Below are positions 8,287-18,139 of a DNA stretch of 64,000 bases, piece by piece. Under the pieces are notes generated by a model. The model was not told the origin of the DNA, made no database searches, and worked only from the letters and a program-made list of their open reading frames with translations. Position 1 is the first letter of the stretch. The number at the start of each line of letters is the position of its first letter. The stretch spans positions 300,863-364,862 of the forward strand of contig CAJXCD010000001.1 in the NCBI GenBank assembly GCA_913051545.1, given 5' to 3'. The translations under genes were made by a program, and so were the position numbers. This stretch comes from an uncultured Chloroflexota bacterium (GTDB taxonomy: Bacteria; Chloroflexota; Dehalococcoidia; Lucifugimonadales; CAJXCD01).

Positions 8287-9438
8287 CTATGGGTTCAAGA
8301 TGACCTTAGTATAACCTTCTACACGCTTATCAAATTTCGAGTATGCATCAGGTGCATCGTTAAGCGGTATCGTGTGTGACACGACAAAACTAGGATTAGC
8401 TCGCTCTGCTATTATCAAGTCGCGCAGATAGGCATTGTATTGCTTAACATTACATTGACCAGTACCTAGACGTAGACCTTTTTCAAAAAGCTTCCCGAAA
8501 TTAATAGAAAGAGCACCTTTTTTTGCATTATCATCAATGCCACCTGGATCAGATGGAACATAAAGTCCTGGTATTCCTAGTGCTCCTGTTGGATTAACAA
8601 CATCAATTATTTGGTTTAGCACAATGTTTGGAATTTCATCTTGCTCTCCACCTGCTGCCGATGAGCCAGCAGAAGTGGCCTGATATCCTACCGCATCTAT
8701 TCCTTTGTCTACCCCAGTGCCTTTTCGGAGATCTTTAATTTGCTGAACGGGGTTGGCATTGTCGTAATTTATTGGGATTGCCCCAATACTTGCAGCTGTA
8801 TCCAACCTTTCCTTCACATGGTCGATTGAATATACTTCAGCAGCACCACGGAGTAGGCAGCTGTAGGCTGCCATCAAGCCTACTGGTCCAGCTCCAAAAA
8901 CAGCCACACTTTCACCAGGTCTTACCCCCGCCAATTCTGCGCCATGATATCCGGTTGGGAAAATATCAGCTAGGAGCGCAAAGTCGGATTCATGTTCTTT
9001 GCCTTGAGGCAGAAGGAGACAGTTGAAGTCTGCAAATGGGACTTGCAGGTATTCTGCTTGACCCCCTACCCAAGGTCCCATCGCTACGTATCCATATGCC
9101 CCACCAGCAAACCCAGGATTTACCGTTGTACAAAAACCGGTATATCCACCGAGGCAGTTCTTACAAAACCCACAAGCTACATTGAATGGCATTACAACTC
9201 GATCTCCAACCTTGCGATCTTTTACAGCTGAGCCAACTTCTTCAATCACTCCCATGTTTTCGTGGCCGAAAACTATGCCGGGTTCTGCAGCTGTTCGACC
9301 TTCGTACATGTGCAAGTCTGACCCACATATGCACGATGAGGTTATTCTGACTATTGCGTCATTAGGATGCTCTATTTTTGGGTCCGAAACCGTTTCTACG
9401 GCTACTTCAAAGGGTTCTTTGTACACGACAGCTTTCAT
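8287..9438 (-). CDS. Zinc-dependent dehydrogenase, glutathione-independent formaldehyde dehydrogenase type
   Basis: MDR-family enzyme of 383 residues closely patterned on the FdhA formaldehyde dehydrogenase of Pseudomonas, which oxidises formaldehyde or small aldehydes/alcohols with tightly held NAD. Catalytic zinc ligands are in CICGSDLHMYEG and FGHENMG; the structural zinc loop CGFCKNCLGGYTGFC is intact. AVFGAGPVGLMAAYS is the Rossmann motif. Long inserts near IDAVGYQATS and NIVLNQIIDVVNPTG are typical of the FdhA subgroup and absent from ordinary alcohol dehydrogenases. Single gene, ending at the 44-bp palindrome. Substrate is inferred from subgroup resemblance only. Confidence 0.82.
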   Translation of the reverse strand: MKAVVYKEPFEVAVETVSDPKIEHPNDAIVRITSSCICGSDLHMYEGRTAAEPGIVFGHENMGVIEEVGSAVKDRKVGDRVVMPFNVACGFCKNCLGGYTGFCTTVNPGFAGGAYGYVAMGPWVGGQAEYLQVPFADFNCLLLPQGKEHESDFALLADIFPTGYHGAELAGVRPGESVAVFGAGPVGLMAAYSCLLRGAAEVYSIDHVKERLDTAASIGAIPINYDNANPVQQIKDLRKGTGVDKGIDAVGYQATSAGSSAAGGEQDEIPNIVLNQIIDVVNPTGALGIPGLYVPSDPGGIDDNAKKGALSINFGKLFEKGLRLGTGQCNVKQYNAYLRDLIIAERANPSFVVSHTIPLNDAPDAYSKFDKRVEGYTKVILNP

Positions 9439-9442
9439 TTAG

Positions 9443-9870
9443 AGGTTACTCCTTCCTTAATTATCTGGAATAAGTCCATTTTTAGAGATAGGGGTTAATA
9501 TGGATATTTTCTCCCCAAATATACACTTCTAGGACACTAATTGTAAACGTAAGATATGTTTCAAGCACAGCCTGGATATGTATAGGATAATACCTTATCG
9601 TAAGTTTTGCCCAACTGACTGAACGTTTACCAAGTAAATGGCATGTAGAAATATGATGATTCTTATTGACCGAATATAGCTCTCAACCTATAATCCATCC
9701 AAATTTCGCATACTTGTTTTGCGAGACGCATCTTTGGGTTTACATAGATGGAATTAGTAATTTATGGATAGACTTCAATTGAATCCTATTTGTGAGGACG
9801 CGTTTTATTTACGCTCTATGGAATTTAAATCCGACACATTTAAGTGTGTTAGAACGATAATATAAAGGCC
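9443..9870. other. 428-bp non-coding region between fdhA-like gene and sbcC
   Basis: No protein gene is supported here. The right half carries the sbcC promoter and a leader of about 170 nt. The leader contains a short stem-loop at about 9836-9851 (ACACAT with GTGTGT around TTAA). The left half must contain the minus-strand promoter of the dehydrogenase gene, but I cannot pick a convincing one. Confidence 0.6.
9666..9694 (+). promoter_or_regulatory. Near-consensus sigma-70 promoter upstream of sbcC
   Basis: TTGACC (9666-9671) and a perfect TATAAT (9689-9694) are spaced by exactly 17 bp, one mismatch from consensus overall. Transcription would start near 9701, about 170 nt before the sbcC ATG. 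Confidence 0.65.
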
Positions 9871-12435
9871 ATGATACCTCTTCGGTTGTTTGTAAAAAAT
9901 TTTATGTGCTACAGGGAGGAAGTTCCTCCCCTAAATTTTGAAAGTATCCATCTGGCATGCCTTTCAGGCTTGAATGGGCATGGTAAGTCTGCCTTGCTTG
10001 ACGCTATCACTTGGGCTCTATGGGGAGAGGCTAGGGCTAGTCATCAAGAAGATTTGGTACACCAAGGCCGGGAGGACATGTTAGTAGAACTAGATTTTCT
10101 TGCTCAGGATCAGCATTACAGGGTTAGTAGGAAATATTCCAAGTCTGGTTCACGATGGGCAGGGTTGCTAGAACTTCAGGTAATTAGTGGAGACGATATT
10201 GTATCGATTACAGGGGACACGACTCGGGAAACCTCATCTAAAATTAATGAAATTCTCCATATGGATTATGACACATTTGTCAATACAGCTTTCCTTTTGC
10301 AAGGTAAAGCGGACTCTTTCACTACCAGTACAGCTGCTCAACGGAAAGAAGTTTTGTCAGAAGTGCTAGACCTATCCTATTTCCATCGGCTCGAAGATCG
10401 TTCTAAAGAGAAAAGCAGAGATTTAGGTGAACATATAAATGATGCATCGGTAAAAATTGAGCATATGGGTAAAGATTTAGGTGTTAAATCAGCCCGTGAG
10501 GATCGCCATGACACTTTAGGCGATACTATATCTAAATTAGAGCCAGAGGCTATAGAACTTAGAGGTAGGATGCAGACTATACAGGCGCAGCTCGAATTTC
10601 TTAAAAATCTAAAAGTGGAAGTTAAATCTGTCCTTCACAGGATATCTGAAAGTAACGAAGAAATTTCTATGTTGAATGATCAAATAATGATTACCAAAAA
10701 CAAGATAGGTGTTTATCAAGAATATATCGTGGATGAATCAAATATTCGTAAAATGTTCGGGCTACTGGAAAAATTCACAGATATACAGGAGGAGTTGGAT
10801 CAGGCAGCCTTTAAGTCAGCCAATTTGGAGAAAGAGAAGGCCAATATATCACAAGAAATAGCTGTTCACAGAGAAAGATTACTAACTGAAATAACTCAAA
10901 TTAATAACCATATCGACAGCAATTTGAAACCCGCTGTAGAAAAGTTGCCAGAGATTCAAGAGGCTTTAGGAAGATTAGAAAAAGATAGAGCACGGGTAAG
11001 TTTATTGGAAGATACCGTTGTGAAAAATGAGGAAGAGTCACAACATATTTTGACGCGTGTGAGATACCTTGAGGATTCTAACAAGCTACTGAAAAACAGC
11101 ATGGAAGATACGCGAAAAAAATTCGATATGCTTAACAAGGATGATCCTCTTTGTCCTTTATGTAGGAAAACCTTAGGTACTGAAGGGTATTTGAATCTAA
11201 AGAAAGAATATGAAGCCCAAGGGTTGAGTGCCAAGACTCAATATACAAATCAAAATATCGAACTCGTAGAGAAAAATGCACGATATATTGAACTTATCGA
11301 CCGAATCCAACTTAGCAGAGAAGAATTAACGCGTTTAAGTCAAGATGTTCAGTCAAAATCTCTATCTCTGGAAAGGGATCAAATAGAAAGTCTGAAAGCT
11401 AAGGATGAAATCGGATCTAGTTCAAAAATAGTGTCTGGTCTCGAGGATAGTTTAAACAGTAATAGATATGCAGAGCTTGAACATAATCGATTAAGTGTGG
11501 TGGAAAGGGAAATTGCAAAATTAGGATACAGCACGGACGAGCACTTACGAATCAAACATCAGGTAAATTCATTAAGTAAATACTCGGATTTATACAACAA
11601 ACTCCTCGATGCCGTTGCGTCATTACCTGATGAACAAAAAGCATTAAATAAATCTCAGGAAATGTTGCTGAGACGTCAAAACAATCATAAAGATGACGTT
11701 AATCGTAAGAAAGTATTGGAAGAGAAGATAGATTCCCTTCCAGAAATAGAATCTGAACTGTCTTCGGTCAAGATTGATTTAAGTGCTGTCGAACAAAAAC
11801 TCCAGACATATAGAGTAGAACGTCAGGTTATTACAGAGCAGCTACAAAGGCTCAAAGAACTTGAGATAGAACTGCGGAGAATGGATAACTACAGAAGGAA
11901 ATTGATAGAAGAACAAAGTACCTACGATGATTTGACTAGAGCTTTTGGCAAAAATGGTGTGCAGGCACTCATTATTGAAACAGCTATACCTCAATTACAA
12001 GAAGATTCAAATGAACTGTTAGGTAAATTGACAGAAAATCGTATGTCGATGAAACTTCAATTACAGGAGGGCAGGAAGGTTAAGGGACTCCCATCCGAAG
12101 AGTTGCAAATATTAATTTCAGATGAAATTGGCACTCGGAGCTATGAAACCTTTAGTGGAGGAGAAACCTTTAGAGTGAATTTTGCTTTACGTATAGCTTT
12201 ATCGAAGCTTCTGGCACGAAGATCTGGGGCGCCGTTGCCGATTTTATTTATTGATGAAGGATTTGGTTCTCAAGATGCGGTTGGCCAGGAGCGATTGAAA
12301 GAAGCAATCCAGTCTATACAGGGAGACTTTAAAAAGATAATAGTTATTACCCATATTCAAGATGTTAAAGATTCATTTCCAGATCGAATAGAAGTTATTA
12401 AAACAGAAAAAGGATCCACGATCCTTACCATATAA
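9871..12435 (+). CDS. sbcC: SbcC/Rad50-type nuclease-complex ATPase
   Basis: SMC-like ATPase of 854 residues that, with the SbcD/Mre11 nuclease, processes hairpins and double-strand ends. Walker A is GLNGHGKS (residues 33-40), the Q-loop follows in a FLLQGKADSF segment, and two long coiled coils flank a zinc hook CPLC at 428-431. The ABC signature FSGGETF is near 762 and Walker B is PILFIDEGFGSQD. The ATG has only a weak Shine-Dalgarno (AAAGG three bases away). No sbcD lies next to it, which is unusual because the two genes are normally coupled. Its stop is 73 bp from the convergent uvrA stop. Confidence 0.92.
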   Translation: MIPLRLFVKNFMCYREEVPPLNFESIHLACLSGLNGHGKSALLDAITWALWGEARASHQEDLVHQGREDMLVELDFLAQDQHYRVSRKYSKSGSRWAGLLELQVISGDDIVSITGDTTRETSSKINEILHMDYDTFVNTAFLLQGKADSFTTSTAAQRKEVLSEVLDLSYFHRLEDRSKEKSRDLGEHINDASVKIEHMGKDLGVKSAREDRHDTLGDTISKLEPEAIELRGRMQTIQAQLEFLKNLKVEVKSVLHRISESNEEISMLNDQIMITKNKIGVYQEYIVDESNIRKMFGLLEKFTDIQEELDQAAFKSANLEKEKANISQEIAVHRERLLTEITQINNHIDSNLKPAVEKLPEIQEALGRLEKDRARVSLLEDTVVKNEEESQHILTRVRYLEDSNKLLKNSMEDTRKKFDMLNKDDPLCPLCRKTLGTEGYLNLKKEYEAQGLSAKTQYTNQNIELVEKNARYIELIDRIQLSREELTRLSQDVQSKSLSLERDQIESLKAKDEIGSSSKIVSGLEDSLNSNRYAELEHNRLSVVEREIAKLGYSTDEHLRIKHQVNSLSKYSDLYNKLLDAVASLPDEQKALNKSQEMLLRRQNNHKDDVNRKKVLEEKIDSLPEIESELSSVKIDLSAVEQKLQTYRVERQVITEQLQRLKELEIELRRMDNYRRKLIEEQSTYDDLTRAFGKNGVQALIIETAIPQLQEDSNELLGKLTENRMSMKLQLQEGRKVKGLPSEELQILISDEIGTRSYETFSGGETFRVNFALRIALSKLLARRSGAPLPILFIDEGFGSQDAVGQERLKEAIQSIQGDFKKIIVITHIQDVKDSFPDRIEVIKTEKGSTILTI

Positions 12436-12508
12436 ATTGAGTATGCTAATGATTCAGGTTATATCTTAAAGAGCGCAGAGTTCGGAAATTTTATTTTCGT
12501 GAAGTGAA

Positions 12509-15406
12509 TTATGTAGTTTGCAGATGTGTTTTAAGAAACTTTCCAGTGTGAGAATTTTCAAAAGTCGATATCTGTTCCGGAGTACCTTCAGCTACGATAT
12601 AGCCCCCTTTATCTCCAGCGTTTGGGCCTAAATCTATTACCCAGTCAGCACATTTTATTAAGTCTAGGTGATGTTCTATAAGTACAACGGTGTTACCAGA
12701 CTCTACAAGTCGTTGTAGAACTATAAGGAGGTTGTGGCAATCTTCAAAAGAAAGTCCTGTGGTGGGTTCATCAAGGATGTATAGCGTTTTCCCTGTTGAT
12801 CGTTTAGAAAGTTCGCTTGACAATTTGATCCTTTGTGCTTCTCCTCCACTTAATGTGGTAGCAGGTTGGCCTAATTGGATGTAGCCAAGGCCGACATCTG
12901 ACATTGTCTGTAACTTAGACCGCACACGCGGTATATTTGAAAAAAAATTCAAAGCTTCAGACACGGCCATGTCGAGAATTTCAGCTATATTCTTGCCTTT
13001 AAAAAGAATTTGTAAAGCTTCACGGTTATATCGTTTTCCATTACAGACTTCGCACGGGACGGTTACGTTAGGCAAGAATTGCATTTCTATTTGGTTATAG
13101 CCATCCCCTGAACAAGATTCGCAACGTCCACCCTTTATATTGAATGAAAAGCGACCGGGTTTATACCCTCTAGCCCGAGCTTCAGGTATAGATGAAAATA
13201 ACTCTCGTATAGGCGTAAATGTACTCGTATAGGTCGCCGGATTACTTCTAGGTGTCCTGCCTATCGGAGATTGATCTATATTTATAATTTTGTCTATATG
13301 ATCAAGGTTTTCCACTGATTTACATATTCCTGGCTTGTCTTTAGATTTATAGAAGTATTGAGCCAATTTTTTATAAAGAACTTCATATATCAACGTACTT
13401 TTACCGGATCCTGACACTCCTGTGACACATACCAGCAGGCCCAGTGGGATGTTTACATTTATGTTTTTTAGGTTATTCTCTCTTGCACCGTTAACTGATA
13501 TGTATAGATTGCTTAATGGTCGTCTTTTAGTGGGTAGTGGTATCTGTTTATCTCTGCTCAAATATTGTCCTGTAAGGGAGGCAGAGGTTTTCATAATGTC
13601 ATTCACAGTGCCGGTCGCTATTATATTTCCGCCATGTTGTCCGGCACCGGGACCCATGTCTATAATATGATCTGACGCTCGCATTATTGCTTCATCATGT
13701 TCAACAATTAACACTGTGTTGCCAAGATCACGTAATCTTTGCAAAGTACCAATTAGCCGGTGATCATCTAAAGGATGGAGGCCTACAGAGGGTTCGTCGC
13801 ACACATAAAGTACTCCCATCAATCCCGATCCAATTTGAGTAGCCAATCTGATCCGTTGAGCTTCCCCACCGCTTAGAGTGGAGGCTCTCCGGTCAAGAGT
13901 TAAGTATTCCAAGCCTATATTTTCTAAAAATTTTAATCTGGTATAGATTTCTTTAAGTATTTGCGCCCCTATAGCTATTTCCTTTTCCGAGAGAGAGACA
14001 TGTTTTTGTTCATTGTGAGATTTAGTTGTTGAGTCTTCGGATTTGTCTGAGGCTTTCCAAATATGCTGAATCCATTTAATCGCCTCACCCACTGATTTTT
14101 TTGTGACATCTATAATGCTGAGGTTTGATACTGTAACCGACAGTGCTTCCTGCTTGAGCCTTTTGCCTTCACAACCTCTGCAGGGTTGTTGGGCCATATA
14201 TCGTTCAATTTCTGATCTGACATAGTCAGATTTAGTTTCTTTGTAGCGTCGTTCCAAGTTGTTTATCACACCTTCGAATACTGTGTTCCATTTATAGGTG
14301 CGTCCAAGCTTAGTTTCGTGACTTATTTCTATTGCCTTCCCTGAACTTCCATAAAGTAATATATCAATGTCAGTTTGAGATAGTTGAGAAAGGGGGATGT
14401 GTGTAGGTATGTCATAGGCTTTGGCGACCGAAGTTAGGGTAGAAGAAAGCCATGGGCTAGATGATCTGGCACGTACCCATGGGCGTATAGCACCCTCAGA
14501 TAGACTTAGGGTGTCATCTGGAATTACTAATTCGGGATCCACTGTAAGTTTGTATCCGAGTCCAGTACATTTAGGGCATGCTCCGTGGGGATTGTTGAAG
14601 CTAAATGTTCGAGGTTCCAATTCTTCTAGACTAATATTGCAATTTAAGCAAGCGAATTCTTCAGAGAAGAGCATTTCTTCACCACCGATGACATCCACTA
14701 AGATGGTCCCATTACCTATTTTAAGTGCACTCTCAACTGAATCCGATACTCTATCTATTTCCGAACTTTTCCCTATAATTAGCCTGTCTACGATAATCTC
14801 TATATTGTGCCATTTCTTTTTATCTAGATTGAAATCTTCGGACAAATCGTACGTTTCTCCATCCACTCTTACTCTGACAAATCCTGATTTTCGGGCTTCA
14901 TCAAAAACATCTTTATGCTCTCCTTTGCGCCTAGTTATTTTAGGAGCCAAGATCTGGATCCTACTATCAATTGGTATGGAGGTGATGGAATCAACTATTT
15001 GCTGTATAGATTGTTGTTGGACAGCCCTTCCGCATTTATAGCAGTGGGGTTTTCCTACTCTGGCGAAGAGTAATCTTAAATAGTCATAGATTTCTGTGAC
15101 TGTACCTACTGTAGATCTTGGGTTGTGTGAAACCCCTTTTTGGTCAATTGAGATAGAAGGAGATAGTCCTTCAATGTAATCTACATCGGGCTTGTCTAGT
15201 CGTCCTAGAAATTGTCTTGCGTAAGCAGATAAAGATTCCACGTATCGACGCTGACCTTCAGCATAAATAGTGTCGAATGCTAATGAGCTTTTGCCAGATC
15301 CAGACACGCCAGTTATTACTACCAAGCGATTACGTGGTATTGATACGTCAACATTCTTCAGATTATGCTCTCTGGCCCCTCGTACAACTATGTTTTCTTG
15401 TGTCAT
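12509..15406 (-). CDS. uvrA: Excinuclease ABC subunit A
   Basis: DNA damage sensor of nucleotide excision repair, 965 residues, full length. Two ABC ATPase modules are visible: Walker A TGVSGSGKSSLAFDT near residue 31 and TGVSGSGKSTLIYE in the second half, each with an LSGGEAQRI signature. Three zinc modules occur (CYKCGRAVQ, CLNCN...CPKCTGLG, and CESCSGDGYNQ with CEVCNGKRYN). VESLSAYARQFLG and KPDVDYIEGLSPSISIDQK are UvrA-specific. Convergent with sbcC and divergent from trpB; uvrB and uvrC are not in the window. Confidence 0.97.
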   Translation of the reverse strand: MTQENIVVRGAREHNLKNVDVSIPRNRLVVITGVSGSGKSSLAFDTIYAEGQRRYVESLSAYARQFLGRLDKPDVDYIEGLSPSISIDQKGVSHNPRSTVGTVTEIYDYLRLLFARVGKPHCYKCGRAVQQQSIQQIVDSITSIPIDSRIQILAPKITRRKGEHKDVFDEARKSGFVRVRVDGETYDLSEDFNLDKKKWHNIEIIVDRLIIGKSSEIDRVSDSVESALKIGNGTILVDVIGGEEMLFSEEFACLNCNISLEELEPRTFSFNNPHGACPKCTGLGYKLTVDPELVIPDDTLSLSEGAIRPWVRARSSSPWLSSTLTSVAKAYDIPTHIPLSQLSQTDIDILLYGSSGKAIEISHETKLGRTYKWNTVFEGVINNLERRYKETKSDYVRSEIERYMAQQPCRGCEGKRLKQEALSVTVSNLSIIDVTKKSVGEAIKWIQHIWKASDKSEDSTTKSHNEQKHVSLSEKEIAIGAQILKEIYTRLKFLENIGLEYLTLDRRASTLSGGEAQRIRLATQIGSGLMGVLYVCDEPSVGLHPLDDHRLIGTLQRLRDLGNTVLIVEHDEAIMRASDHIIDMGPGAGQHGGNIIATGTVNDIMKTSASLTGQYLSRDKQIPLPTKRRPLSNLYISVNGARENNLKNINVNIPLGLLVCVTGVSGSGKSTLIYEVLYKKLAQYFYKSKDKPGICKSVENLDHIDKIINIDQSPIGRTPRSNPATYTSTFTPIRELFSSIPEARARGYKPGRFSFNIKGGRCESCSGDGYNQIEMQFLPNVTVPCEVCNGKRYNREALQILFKGKNIAEILDMAVSEALNFFSNIPRVRSKLQTMSDVGLGYIQLGQPATTLSGGEAQRIKLSSELSKRSTGKTLYILDEPTTGLSFEDCHNLLIVLQRLVESGNTVVLIEHHLDLIKCADWVIDLGPNAGDKGGYIVAEGTPEQISTFENSHTGKFLKTHLQTT

Positions 15407-15570
15407 TTACGGACGGATCCTTGTCAAGCTCACTACGGTTAGTTTGAAAATATCAACTGATCTATTAATTCTACCACTGCAGCTAAAAAGCATATGCATT
15501 GATTTAATTCAGGTATAATTATATTCAAAGATCGAGTATCATTTCGCAGTATGTTCGGAGCAAGGGTAAT

Positions 15571-16764
15571 ATGAAGACATCACCTGATAGGACAGGACAT
15601 TATGGTCAGTTTGGTGGACGTTTTGTTCCGGAAACTCTTATGCATGCACTAGAAGAGTTGGAGTCAGCTTATCTAGAATCGGTAAATGATAAGGAATTTA
15701 GTGCCAAGTTTGCCAAAATGGCGTTGCATTATATTGGGAGGCCTACGCCATTATATTTTGCGGAGAATCTGAGTGCTGAACTTAGTGGGGCTAAGATATA
15801 TTTAAAAAGGGAAGATCTTGCTCATACTGGTGCTCATAAGATTAACAATGCTTTGGGTCAAGGATTGCTTGCCAAGCGTATGGGCAAGACTCGTGTTATA
15901 GCTGAGACAGGTGCAGGGCAACATGGGGTAGCCACTGCCACTGTTTGCTCAATGCTAGGTCAAGAATGTGTCGTGTATATGGGTGCTGAGGATATATCTA
16001 GGCAATCTCTAAACGTATTCAGGATGCGTCTTTTAGGGGCTGAGGTCCGATCTGTGGAATCTGGAAGTAAAACACTAAAGGATGCGATCAATGAATGTAT
16101 AAGGGATTGGGTAACAAATGTTGAGAATACGCACTATTTAATTGGGAGTGCAATTGGGCCGCATCCGTATCCAATGATGGTTCGTGATTTTCAATCAGTG
16201 ATTGGTAGAGAAGCAAAAAAACAATTGATTGAAGTTGAAGGAACTTTGCCTGACTATGCTATAGCTTGCGTAGGTGGTGGCAGTAACGCCATAGGTTTAT
16301 TTGATGAATTCTTGAGAGATGAAACCGTTTCATTGGTTGGAGTTGAAGCAGCCGGGGAAGGATTAGACGGCACCAGGCATTCTGCCACTTTGGCGGAAGG
16401 TAAAATAGGTGTTTTACATGGCACTATGACATATCTTTTGCAAGATGATAACGGACAAGTCATGGAAACTCACAGCATCTCAGCTGGATTAGACTATCCA
16501 GGTGTGGGTCCGCAGCATAGTTATTTGAAAGATATTGGGCGAGCTTCGTATGTTGGGGTAACTGACACCGAGGCCCTGAAGGGGTTTCAACTTCTTTGTA
16601 GTACAGAAGGCATTATCCCAGCTTTGGAGCCAGCACATGCGATATATTACGTTTCAGAATTAGCACCTACCCTCTCAAATGACAAGGTGATTTTAGTTGG
16701 GTTGAGTGGCAGAGGGGATAAGGATATGAACACTGTAGCTAGTGCTCTGGATGTTGGCATATAG
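15571..16764 (+). CDS. trpB: Tryptophan synthase beta chain
   Basis: PLP enzyme of 397 residues that joins indole and serine to make tryptophan. The PLP lysine is Lys90 in [13 protein letters not shown]; the glycine-rich phosphate loop is [12 protein letters not shown]; the N-terminus [16 protein letters not shown] is that of the TrpB1 type that works with TrpA. No trpA or other trp gene is adjacent, so the alpha subunit must be elsewhere or absent. A TATAAT at 15514-15519 may be its -10 element but no good -35 is seen. Confidence 0.95.
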   Translation: MKTSPDRTGHYGQFGGRFVPETLMHALEELESAYLESVNDKEFSAKFAKMALHYIGRPTPLYFAENLSAELSGAKIYLKREDLAHTGAHKINNALGQGLLAKRMGKTRVIAETGAGQHGVATATVCSMLGQECVVYMGAEDISRQSLNVFRMRLLGAEVRSVESGSKTLKDAINECIRDWVTNVENTHYLIGSAIGPHPYPMMVRDFQSVIGREAKKQLIEVEGTLPDYAIACVGGGSNAIGLFDEFLRDETVSLVGVEAAGEGLDGTRHSATLAEGKIGVLHGTMTYLLQDDNGQVMETHSISAGLDYPGVGPQHSYLKDIGRASYVGVTDTEALKGFQLLCSTEGIIPALEPAHAIYYVSELAPTLSNDKVILVGLSGRGDKDMNTVASALDVGI

Positions 16765-16831
16765 TCCATAATCCATTATTTTAGTAGAAGTATGGCGTGA
16801 ACTTGACTGTTAAGTGCGTTGAGTCAGTATT

Positions 16832-17110
16832 TTAATCTGGTACCAATCCCTCTCCGGTAAACAATCTACTTGCTTCCTCTAATGATATATCTGGTTCTGG
16901 TAGAACCACATCAGATTCAACTAGTTCGTCTACTGGTAAAGGTGACCCTTTTTCTCTTACTAAATCCAGCATTGATTTCAGAAGTCTTTCGAATCCATCT
17001 TGGTCTCCTTGTTCAACGACTTCCACCAGCTTATTATCGATTTTATTTAAGTCATCCACATGGATTCCAGGGAGATTGTACTGATTTTCTGTAAGTATGC
17101 GTACGATCAT
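16832..17110 (-). CDS. PspA-associated protein (PspAA domain)
   Basis: Small acidic protein of 92 residues. The opening MIVRILTENQYNL and the following short helical segments are those of the PspAA family, found next to PspA in Actinobacteria, Chloroflexi and archaea. Its ATG overlaps the pspA stop by four bases (ATGA), so the two are translationally coupled and probably partners. Function in PspA assembly or regulation is inferred from this association; no catalytic residues are visible. Confidence 0.75.
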   Translation of the reverse strand: MIVRILTENQYNLPGIHVDDLNKIDNKLVEVVEQGDQDGFERLLKSMLDLVREKGSPLPVDELVESDVVLPEPDISLEEASRLFTGEGLVPD

Positions 17111-17838
17111 AATTTCCCTTCCTCAAGTGCTTTCTTATCTTCTTGCTCTTCTCCACCTTTTAGTGCAGCAAGTTCCGCTTCAACACTAGCAGAAACGGAA
17201 GCATGTTTCAGCTGTTGGTCTAAGGAGGATGTATTTGATCCTGGGTCATCAAGTACGCCTGTAACCACGAGTTCGTCTATAGCACCTGCCTTTGCCTTGA
17301 GAGACTCAGTTTTACTTTCTGCACGCTCTACGGCTAAAGACACGTCCCCCATCTCTTCTGAAATACCAGAGAGGGCTGAACCTATTCTGACTTGAGCTTG
17401 CGCGGCACTATATTGAGCTTTGATCACCTCTTTTTGAGTTCTAAACGCCTCAACTTTAGCCTGTAGTCGTTGTTCGGCGTGAGTTAATTTTTCCTGTTCA
17501 ACTTCTAAGTCAGATATTTGTTGATCAAGTCCTTGTAGTTCATGGATTGCTGCTTGTTTACGCTCTAGGGCTAGTCTGGCTAAATCTTCTCGTTTGATGT
17601 CCAGTGCTTGTCTTGCCTGCATATCCAACTTCGAGACATTATTTTGGACCTTAGATGCTTGAAGTTCTAGTCGTCTCTTGGTGGTTACCATTTCGACAAC
17701 ACCACGTTTCACGTTTCGTAGATTCTCCATCTGTTTTTCGTAGGAATAATCCAGTGTTTCCCTAGGATCCTCGCTAGCATCTAGGATACGATTCATCTTT
17801 GACTTTACAACGGTCGACATTCTTGAAAGCATTCCCAT
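17107..17838 (-). CDS. pspA: Phage shock protein A / IM30-family membrane-remodelling protein
   Basis: ESCRT-III-like peripheral membrane protein of 243 residues that coats and stabilises stressed membranes. The amphipathic N-terminal helix MGMLSRMSTVVKSKM leads into NRILDASEDPRETLDYSY, the classic PspA/IM30 opening, followed by long coiled-coil helices (KREDLARLALERKQA is typical). A Shine-Dalgarno AGGGGG precedes the ATG. It sits between a two-helix membrane protein and PspAA under a promoter overlaid with a large dyad. No PspF, PspB or PspC is present. Confidence 0.9.
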   Translation of the reverse strand: MGMLSRMSTVVKSKMNRILDASEDPRETLDYSYEKQMENLRNVKRGVVEMVTTKRRLELQASKVQNNVSKLDMQARQALDIKREDLARLALERKQAAIHELQGLDQQISDLEVEQEKLTHAEQRLQAKVEAFRTQKEVIKAQYSAAQAQVRIGSALSGISEEMGDVSLAVERAESKTESLKAKAGAIDELVVTGVLDDPGSNTSSLDQQLKHASVSASVEAELAALKGGEEQEDKKALEEGKL

Positions 17839-17876
17839 AGTGTCCCCCTGCTCATCTATCCAAGCGATATAGATAT

Positions 17877-18065
17877 TTAGTATTTATTGCCTTTGCTAGA
17901 TACAATTTTGACTAGTCCGCTTATGCCGAAGATAACACCTGCCGCTATTACTACAAATCCAATTATGTCTAATAGAAATTTCATTAAGCCAGACTGTAGT
18001 AGGGCTCCTAGCACTACCATAACCAAGCCTGCTAGTAGCATAGCTCCACCATTTAACTTAGCCAA
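17877..18065 (-). CDS. Small two-helix membrane protein of the psp operon
   Basis: A 62-residue hydrophobic protein with two predicted membrane helices (about residues 8-24 and 30-53) separated by a short polar turn and a basic C-terminus (KIVSSKGNKY). No family is recognised. It is the first gene of the psp operon, with AGGAGGTG a few bases before its ATG and 38 bp to pspA. By analogy it may serve as the membrane anchor or stress sensor for PspA, as PspB/PspC do elsewhere; that role is inferred from position only. Confidence 0.7.
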   Translation of the reverse strand: MAKLNGGAMLLAGLVMVVLGALLQSGLMKFLLDIIGFVVIAAGVIFGISGLVKIVSSKGNKY

Positions 18066-18097
18066 TTTGCTACACCTCCATAATAAACTTGGTCGGT

Positions 18098-18139
18098 TCG
18101 GTACGGATACACGATAGTATCCGTACCGATAGGTGTCAA
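18098..18139 (-). promoter_or_regulatory. psp promoter with overlapping 13-6-13 operator dyad
   Basis: On the minus strand a perfect -35 TTGACA (18139-18134) is followed after 17 bp by TATCGT (18116-18111). A perfect inverted repeat of two 13-bp arms (18098-18110 and 18117-18129) encloses exactly the -10 hexamer as its 6-bp spacer. One arm fills most of the promoter spacer and the other covers the start-site region, so a dimeric repressor bound here would block RNA polymerase. The psp start codon is about 40 nt downstream. Confidence 0.75.

Noticed and set aside
9871-15406. sbcC-uvrA as a defence island
   Set aside because: Both are full-length housekeeping repair genes, convergent and not co-transcribed.
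16832-18139. PspA cluster as an anti-phage defence system
   Set aside because: All three genes fit a membrane-stress operon; no nuclease, toxin or other effector is present.
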